A stretch of 10,350 nucleotides of DNA from an uncultured Chloroflexota bacterium. GTDB lineage: Bacteria; Chloroflexota; Anaerolineae; Aggregatilineales; Phototrophicaceae. How positions within the stretch are numbered: position 1 is the stretch's first letter; each line of letters begins with the position of its first letter. The notes below the pieces were generated by a model. It saw nothing but the letters and a program-made list of their open reading frames with translations, did not search any database and was not told where the DNA came from. The translations under genes and the position numbers were made by a program. Positions 5,106-10,350 of this stretch are shown piece by piece. The stretch lies in assembly GCA_937942935.1 (NCBI GenBank), contig CALDGT010000911.1:1-10350 (forward strand), written 5' to 3'.

Positions 5106-8100
5106 CTAATTTGTCGGTGTTGTCTCTGGGGTCATCTCCATCGGTTCGCTTGTCACCTCAACCGTTGTTTCTACAACAGGAGGGCTAATCTCTGATGTAG
5201 ATTCGGGAGTAGCTTCTGCTGTTATTTCAAGAACAGGCGCTATCACCTCTGGCGTGGTCTCGATAGGCGAAAATATATCATTCAAATCAGGTTGAGGAAT
5301 CACACCCGGACGTTCAAATGGTGGGAATTTCAACACACGTCCATTGGTAATATCGCTAACATACAAATTGCCCTCAACATCAATCGCCAAGCCGCCGATA
5401 ACACCGAATTGAGAGAGGTTTGGCGCACCGCCAGTAGCAGGTTCACCAAACGAGCCAATACAATTGCCATCGGTATCGTACATCAAAATGCGCGAAGCAT
5501 CGGGGTCAGATACATATAATAAACTGCGTGAAGCATCGAGCGCCAAATATGGGCGATTACCAAAATCATCGTACCAACCACGCACCTCAAAATTCTTGAT
5601 GAATGTGCCATCGGTATTGAATACAGCAATGCGTTTATTCCATGTATCGGCGATATAAATCCGCCCATCGGGATGCAATGCCAAGCCCGCAGGCTCATTG
5701 AGTTGCCCATCGCCAGTCCCACTGCTCCCAATATCGCGCACCCAAACACCATCGGGTGTATAAACACGAATCCGCCGATTGCCTGTATCGGCAACATAGA
5801 TATAGCCGTTCATATCGACCTTCACATCACGCGGTCCCCAGAACCCATCTACGGGTTCAACAGGGGCATCTGCGCCCAATGTGAGGGGTTGTCCCCACAT
5901 ATTGAGTTGATTAAACCGCGAATCGAATGCACGAATACGATAATTCCATGTATCTGCTACATAAATCACACCACTCGGAGAGATAGTCAAGCTATGTGGG
6001 CGGTTGAAGAAAGCCCCTGCCAACGATGCGGGTCCGGGTTGTCCATATACATTCAACAATTCACCTGTGGCACTGAATACGCTCACTTGTGAAACAACTT
6101 CAGATTCTTCTGCAACAAACAGACGCCCCTCAACATCTACCGCCAACCCAATTGGGCGAGAAAGGGGTTGTGTTGCATCTTGGAACACCGCAATCGCTTG
6201 TCGTTGGACAAGGTTTTGGTTACAGACATTGACCTGTAGTTCGGTGAATTGACTCACTGGACTACCATCACCTACCCCATACAACCAAACTTGTGCGGCA
6301 ATATCTTTGCGGATATACACATACATCGTATCTGAGACGGGCCATTTTTCTAAATCGAACTCAGTGTTATAGGGTCGCCCAGCGACAAAAATCGCTTGTT
6401 CATAAGTGTTATAATTGCGCGACCACCAAATATCAAACCAGCCACGACGACGGGTTGCCGATGTTGGGTCTATAAAACCAAGCCAATCATTGATTTTTGT
6501 CGCGGTCAAATCCCAATAGGCATCTTGATAGGGCCACCACATCCGTTTATAAACGAATTTTTGGTAATTATCGCGCACCAGTGGCTCAATCTTAGAGTTA
6601 TTGCTATCGCCAACAATCACCACCATGGTATTGCTCAGTTCATCTTGAGTTGGGGTGCGCGTATCAATATATTGAACATTGGTAAAATCACGCAAATACC
6701 AGCTACCGGGCCAAGAGAACCGATTATCGTGCATAATCTTTAAGCCCATGCCACCTGTAGCGCGGATGCTTAGTTCTGCCAATTGCTCTGTAACAAACTT
6801 ATTTGCAGGACCACCATGTGCATAAACCAGATATTCTGTGGGCAAATCATAATTGATAAAAGAAGCCATCCATGCCGAGCGCGTGGTGATAATCGCCAAA
6901 ATTGCGAATGTTGCCACGCCTAACATTTGTCGGAGTGACCCCCATCCCAATTTACGCGCCAACCAAATGGCAAAATAAGCGCCCCCAACGAATATCACAG
7001 CCGCGCCCAACCAATTATAAGTGTAACCTAGTTGAGTTTGGGATGTCCCTAAGAAGGGTTGTTCACCAAAAAGCGGAGGCAAGGTAAGACGGAACAGGGC
7101 GACTATCATCAACGGGAAGATGAATAGATATACCCAACCCCGTTGTGCAAATTTACTCCATTCGATACGGTCAGCAACACCCCCAAAATACCATGCGGCT
7201 AAGAATATCATGGGGACGCTCATATGCGTGCCAAGCCAAGGCATTTTTTCGCCTGCCAATGTATATGCCAACAAGTTAAAGACTGCCCACCAGCTAATGA
7301 ATAACAAAACTGGAACTTCTCTCAGTTTCCATTCATGATGATGGTCTTCTTGTGGCTGTGGTTGAGCTTCTGTTGATGTTTCGGTCACAAATTTAGAATG
7401 GTCATGTTGTGGTGATTTAACTGCTAATGCAGACCAAACCCAGCCGAGTAAATTATAGGCTTGAAGCATCGCAAATAAGCCCACTGCAAGCGGAATGATG
7501 ACCAGACCGATTACTTGTAGAATGAATCCACCGATTTGTAAGAGGGCTTCAAAACTCAATTCACGTTGAATTCCCCGCCCATTCCACAAAATCGAAATGA
7601 GATAAATTGAATCCCAAAACAATAAATAGAGTGCGATTGCGGCAATGAATAAGCTCACAAACCCAAAAAACACAAGGCTCAGGATTTGACCACTGAGCAA
7701 ATTCGACCACCATCGGCGGGTGTCTTTGGGAAGAACCGCATCAATTTCAGATTCAGCCTCACCTTCTGCTGGTTGTGCGCTCGACAATAACCCAGAAATA
7801 CGTGGTGTGAGGCGAGTCAGACGCGCCCAATTTTTACGAATACTGGTCGCATAACTAGCATGTTGTGGAGCAAGTTCATAGCCCAACAAAATCCACATCA
7901 ACCCAAGTCCCAAAATACCAAATAAGAAGATGATACTCAGGATGACTTGCGATAATACCTCTCCGCCATTCGCCAAATTTGGCAATGTGAAGATGATATA
8001 TTGATTAGCGGGGATTTGGGCAAGTAAAAAGAAATGGCTGTTGATAATCGCCAAAATCAAAAGGCTAATGCCTATACTCAATGCCAATAATACCCAAACA

Positions 8101-10350
8101 GGGCGGCGAATTTGCTCATATCCCCAACGAACAATGTATCCCAATTCACGCATGAGCCATTGAGCCACAGGCGCAAATGTCCCGCGTGGGGTTTCATCTG
8201 GCAAAATAGCTTCCATTGGGGGTAACTGGGTATTCATTTCGCCATCAACATTGGTTGGTGTTTCTTGGTCTGCGATGGCACGATGGCGCAAGGTATCTTT
8301 TATGAACCAAACACGCCACATCATCATCACCCAAATACCCAACATCACCAATGAAATAGCGACTAATGGGATGAGTAACACGGTGAGGATGTTATAAATG
8401 GTCTGATACGTCTGATAACTCTCTGCATCAGGTAATGGAGAACCAGCCATGAGGAGCAAATAACGCAACCCAATGACGGCGAGGGTCAATGCAAAGAAAG
8501 AATTAAATAATGCAGTTGGAATTGGGGTTAATTCACCTTGTACCAACCGCGCACGACGAGACCATTCGAGCCACAAGCGCCATATCAACCATGCAATAAG
8601 CAATCCCCAAACCACGAGCAACGCATCGGGCAACATAGCAAATATTTTATCGAGCAAACTACCATCGGTCACTATCTTACGCAGGGCAGAAGCACGCCAT
8701 ACAGAAAAGCCTAACGCACCTGCCAATAACGCACCGAACAATAAGCCACCCGGATAATTGTTATTTTGGAGTGATTCTTCTTTCTCACGGTTTTTCCGCC
8801 AAAAGAATAAGAAACCAGCCGCCATCGCCAACATACTGCCAATAATTGGCAAAAACTCATAAAATGGCATGATGACCAGTGTGTAGTAATATTGCGGTTG
8901 ATTGCCCCGTTTTTCGCCTTGTTGTTCCATCCAATATTGCAAGCTATACACCAAGCCCGATGCAATCCCTTCAGGGTTGGTGAACATGGTGGTATAGAAA
9001 AATAAGAACAACAAATAAAATACGAGTGATGCCATGAGGTAGCGTCGCCAATTCCACGCCAAACCACCCACAATACTCACCGCCATCAACGGAAACCAAC
9101 TCATGAAGCCAATGACAAATTGACCAGTACGGAGGATGGCATCGGATTCATTTAACGCCCCAACAGGCAATAAATCGACAACCCATTTAGCAGATGTCCC
9201 TACGGCTATCCAATCGGATGGCGTGCTATGCGTGAGCGATAACACAATCGCCGCCAGCCAAGGGAGGGTGAGCGCTCCTAATGTCATACAGACATCGAAT
9301 TCTGGGAATTTTTTCAAGACACGCCACCAACCCGCAATTTTGGTGTTGATGACAACCAATATCACCCCTGCCCCAACAACCCATGTCCAGATAATCGGCG
9401 TAACAGTAAATGCTTCTGTTTGGACAACAGATGATTGTTCAACACCCGGTTCTGCGGGTTGAGCAACCGTTTCTCTATCACGAGCAGGTGCATGAGATAA
9501 TTCCTCAACAACAATTAGTCCCGCCAAAACAATAGTCGAGACCGCGAGTAGTGCCACAATTAAGCGACTAAAACTACCCGATAATCGCAAACGGAATGCC
9601 GCATAGACCAATCCAAACGACACCGCAACAATCCAACCTAGTGACATCGCCGCCGATGCCATACTGCGGACTTCTTGCTCCCCACTTTCATTGATAACTG
9701 TGATAGTCGAAAAATTACGCGAGATGAGGAAAAATGCCACCGCAGAAAAAATCACTGCAATAATATCTAACACTATCAAATAAGTCGGGTCAGATTCACG
9801 CTTGCGATACGCCCAAATCCCTGTGCCAATCACCACAGCCAACATCGAGACAATTGCCGAGCCAGTCCAGACCAAAAATGTCGAAAAATCTGTCCCTATC
9901 GGCTCAAATCGGAGTGTCGCAGAAATTTGCGCCCCCCAATATGCCAACCGTTCATCTAGCGTTGGATAGGGGAACATCGAAATAGACAGTACCATCACCA
10001 TCAAAATAGATAACACACCCGCGACTAAAATCGAGAGTGTTACTGAATGGAAAATGAGCCGTCCATTGATGCCTGTATAATGTTGAATTAGGCGCACAAT
10101 CAGATATAACGTGAGGAATGCGCCAAAAATGGCAACATAAAAGAAGCCAGTTTCTTTTGATGCCAAATTCCATAAGTTCGCCGCCGCCAAAATATAAAGC
10201 CAGTGGGCTTTTGTGCGCTGATTAGGCGGTCCATTGGTATACATGATGGTGGCATAAAACATAATGATGGTTGCCAACATCGCAGGGGTATCTTCACGGA
10301 TATAACGATTGTAGTACAAGATGAGTGGCGAGACTAAAATCATAATCCCA
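5106..10350 (-). CDS. Giant GT-C-like membrane protein (TIGR03663/Agl23 type) with NHL propeller, N-terminus off window
   Basis: The frame is open to the right edge, so the N-terminus is missing; the TAG stop is at 5106-5108. Counting from the first Met (10343) there are 1,745 residues. Seen: LLSP-like start with YYNRYIREDTP (10-20) and ASKETG (61-66), typical of PMT/GT39-like proteins; YYYTLVIMPFYEF (485-497) and GEKMPWLGTHMSVPM (1031-1045), which I recognise as the TIGR03663 core; about 26 membrane segments up to residue 1157; an extracytoplasmic part (1165-1390; WPGSWYLRDF at 1211-1220); six NHL units (1394-1675); and a Thr/Pro/Glu tail (1690-1745). The family is annotated as flippase-activity-associated in archaeal glycosylation, and the fold suggests lipid-linked sugar transfer to an external acceptor, but no activity is shown. 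The catalytic acidic loop of GT-C enzymes would lie in the missing part. A terminator follows at 5011-5039. Unrelated in function to the nusA operon. Confidence 0.85.
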   Translation of the reverse strand, partial: GIMILVSPLILYYNRYIREDTPAMLATIIMFYATIMYTNGPPNQRTKAHWLYILAAANLWNLASKETGFFYVAIFGAFLTLYLIVRLIQHYTGINGRLIFHSVTLSILVAGVLSILMVMVLSISMFPYPTLDERLAYWGAQISATLRFEPIGTDFSTFLVWTGSAIVSMLAVVIGTGIWAYRKRESDPTYLIVLDIIAVIFSAVAFFLISRNFSTITVINESGEQEVRSMASAAMSLGWIVAVSFGLVYAAFRLRLSGSFSRLIVALLAVSTIVLAGLIVVEELSHAPARDRETVAQPAEPGVEQSSVVQTEAFTVTPIIWTWVVGAGVILVVINTKIAGWWRVLKKFPEFDVCMTLGALTLPWLAAIVLSLTHSTPSDWIAVGTSAKWVVDLLPVGALNESDAILRTGQFVIGFMSWFPLMAVSIVGGLAWNWRRYLMASLVFYLLFLFFYTTMFTNPEGIASGLVYSLQYWMEQQGEKRGNQPQYYYTLVIMPFYEFLPIIGSMLAMAAGFLFFWRKNREKEESLQNNNYPGGLLFGALLAGALGFSVWRASALRKIVTDGSLLDKIFAMLPDALLVVWGLLIAWLIWRLWLEWSRRARLVQGELTPIPTALFNSFFALTLAVIGLRYLLLMAGSPLPDAESYQTYQTIYNILTVLLIPLVAISLVMLGIWVMMMWRVWFIKDTLRHRAIADQETPTNVDGEMNTQLPPMEAILPDETPRGTFAPVAQWLMRELGYIVRWGYEQIRRPVWVLLALSIGISLLILAIINSHFFLLAQIPANQYIIFTLPNLANGGEVLSQVILSIIFLFGILGLGLMWILLGYELAPQHASYATSIRKNWARLTRLTPRISGLLSSAQPAEGEAESEIDAVLPKDTRRWWSNLLSGQILSLVFFGFVSLFIAAIALYLLFWDSIYLISILWNGRGIQRELSFEALLQIGGFILQVIGLVIIPLAVGLFAMLQAYNLLGWVWSALAVKSPQHDHSKFVTETSTEAQPQPQEDHHHEWKLREVPVLLFISWWAVFNLLAYTLAGEKMPWLGTHMSVPMIFLAAWYFGGVADRIEWSKFAQRGWVYLFIFPLMIVALFRLTLPPLFGEQPFLGTSQTQLGYTYNWLGAAVIFVGGAYFAIWLARKLGWGSLRQMLGVATFAILAIITTRSAWMASFINYDLPTEYLVYAHGGPANKFVTEQLAELSIRATGGMGLKIMHDNRFSWPGSWYLRDFTNVQYIDTRTPTQDELSNTMVVIVGDSNNSKIEPLVRDNYQKFVYKRMWWPYQDAYWDLTATKINDWLGFIDPTSATRRRGWFDIWWSRNYNTYEQAIFVAGRPYNTEFDLEKWPVSDTMYVYIRKDIAAQVWLYGVGDGSPVSQFTELQVNVCNQNLVQRQAIAVFQDATQPLSRPIGLAVDVEGRLFVAEESEVVSQVSVFSATGELLNVYGQPGPASLAGAFFNRPHSLTISPSGVIYVADTWNYRIRAFDSRFNQLNMWGQPLTLGADAPVEPVDGFWGPRDVKVDMNGYIYVADTGNRRIRVYTPDGVWVRDIGSSGTGDGQLNEPAGLALHPDGRIYIADTWNKRIAVFNTDGTFIKNFEVRGWYDDFGNRPYLALDASRSLLYVSDPDASRILMYDTDGNCIGSFGEPATGGAPNLSQFGVIGGLAIDVEGNLYVSDITNGRVLKFPPFERPGVIPQPDLNDIFSPIETTPEVIAPVLEITAEATPESTSEISPPVVETTVEVTSEPMEMTPETTPTN
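5319..6164 (-). other. NHL-repeat beta-propeller domain of the giant membrane protein
   Basis: Residues 1394-1675 hold six repeating units of about 40 to 55 residues, each with a pattern like RPxGLAVDxxGxLYVADTxNxRIxxFxxDG. Units begin near 1394, 1446, 1501, 1548, 1595 and 1647. The clearest copies contain YVADTWNYRI, YVADTGNRRI and YIADTWNKRI. NHL propellers usually bind proteins, glycans or RNA, or have lyase-type activity; here, after the last membrane segment, the domain should be outside the cell and most likely binds a surface component. No catalytic residues stand out. Confidence 0.85.

Noticed and set aside
8711..9073. 120-codon minus-strand open frame in another frame of the giant gene
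   Set aside because: The main frame stays open across this stretch and encodes conserved membrane motifs, including YYYTLVIMPFYEF, so there is no sign of a frameshift.
1..10350. tRNA, rRNA, CRISPR, insertion sequence, or defence island
   Set aside because: I found no cloverleaf, rRNA-like stretch, regularly spaced repeat, transposase motif or defence protein. The window is mostly core-genome content plus one membrane gene.

Overview
All genes in this window lie on the minus strand, so transcription runs from the right edge to the left. The organism is a bacterium, most probably of the phylum Chloroflexota (Anaerolineae or a near relative). That rests on a giant multi-pass membrane protein of the TIGR03663 / Agl23 type fused to NHL repeats, a short IF-2, and a NusA with a long charged C-terminal tail. 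Base composition looks moderate, roughly mid-40s percent G+C by eye. The phylum call is inference from protein features, not a search result.

Layout in order of transcription. (1) 10350 to 5106: the C-terminal 1,747 or so residues of a very large membrane protein (GT-C / PMT-like, TIGR03663 type), entering from the right edge. It has about 26 membrane segments, an extracytoplasmic domain, a six-unit NHL beta-propeller and a Thr/Pro/Glu-rich tail. (2) 5105 to 4953: a dense control region with a strong promoter candidate, a bidirectional intrinsic terminator, a second promoter candidate and two operator-like palindromes. (3) 4952 to 3051: nusA. (4) 3047 to 2694: a 117-residue charged, probably disordered protein whose C-terminal third resembles the NusA tail. 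(5) 2693 to 2571: a spacer with a strong hairpin. (6) 2570 to 2286: ylxR. (7) 2285 to 2163: a spacer with two inverted repeats, one abutting the infB ribosome binding site. (8) 2162 to 363: infB. (9) 362 to 313: a spacer with a REP-like hairpin. (10) 312 to 1: rbfA, cut by the left edge.

Genes 3 to 10 form the widely conserved transcription/translation operon (nusA, ylxR, infB, rbfA). NusA acts in pausing, termination and antitermination; IF-2 positions initiator tRNA; RbfA matures the 30S subunit; YlxR is a small nucleic-acid-binding protein. The usual first gene rimP and the L7Ae-like ylxQ are not in their usual places. The 117-residue gene occupies a position directly after nusA.

The two signals most worth following are the shared tail motif of NusA and its downstream neighbour, and a promoter-terminator-nusA arrangement that could let NusA limit its own synthesis by termination in the leader. 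I saw no RNA gene, CRISPR array, insertion sequence, attachment site or replication origin. The plus strand appears to hold no real gene.
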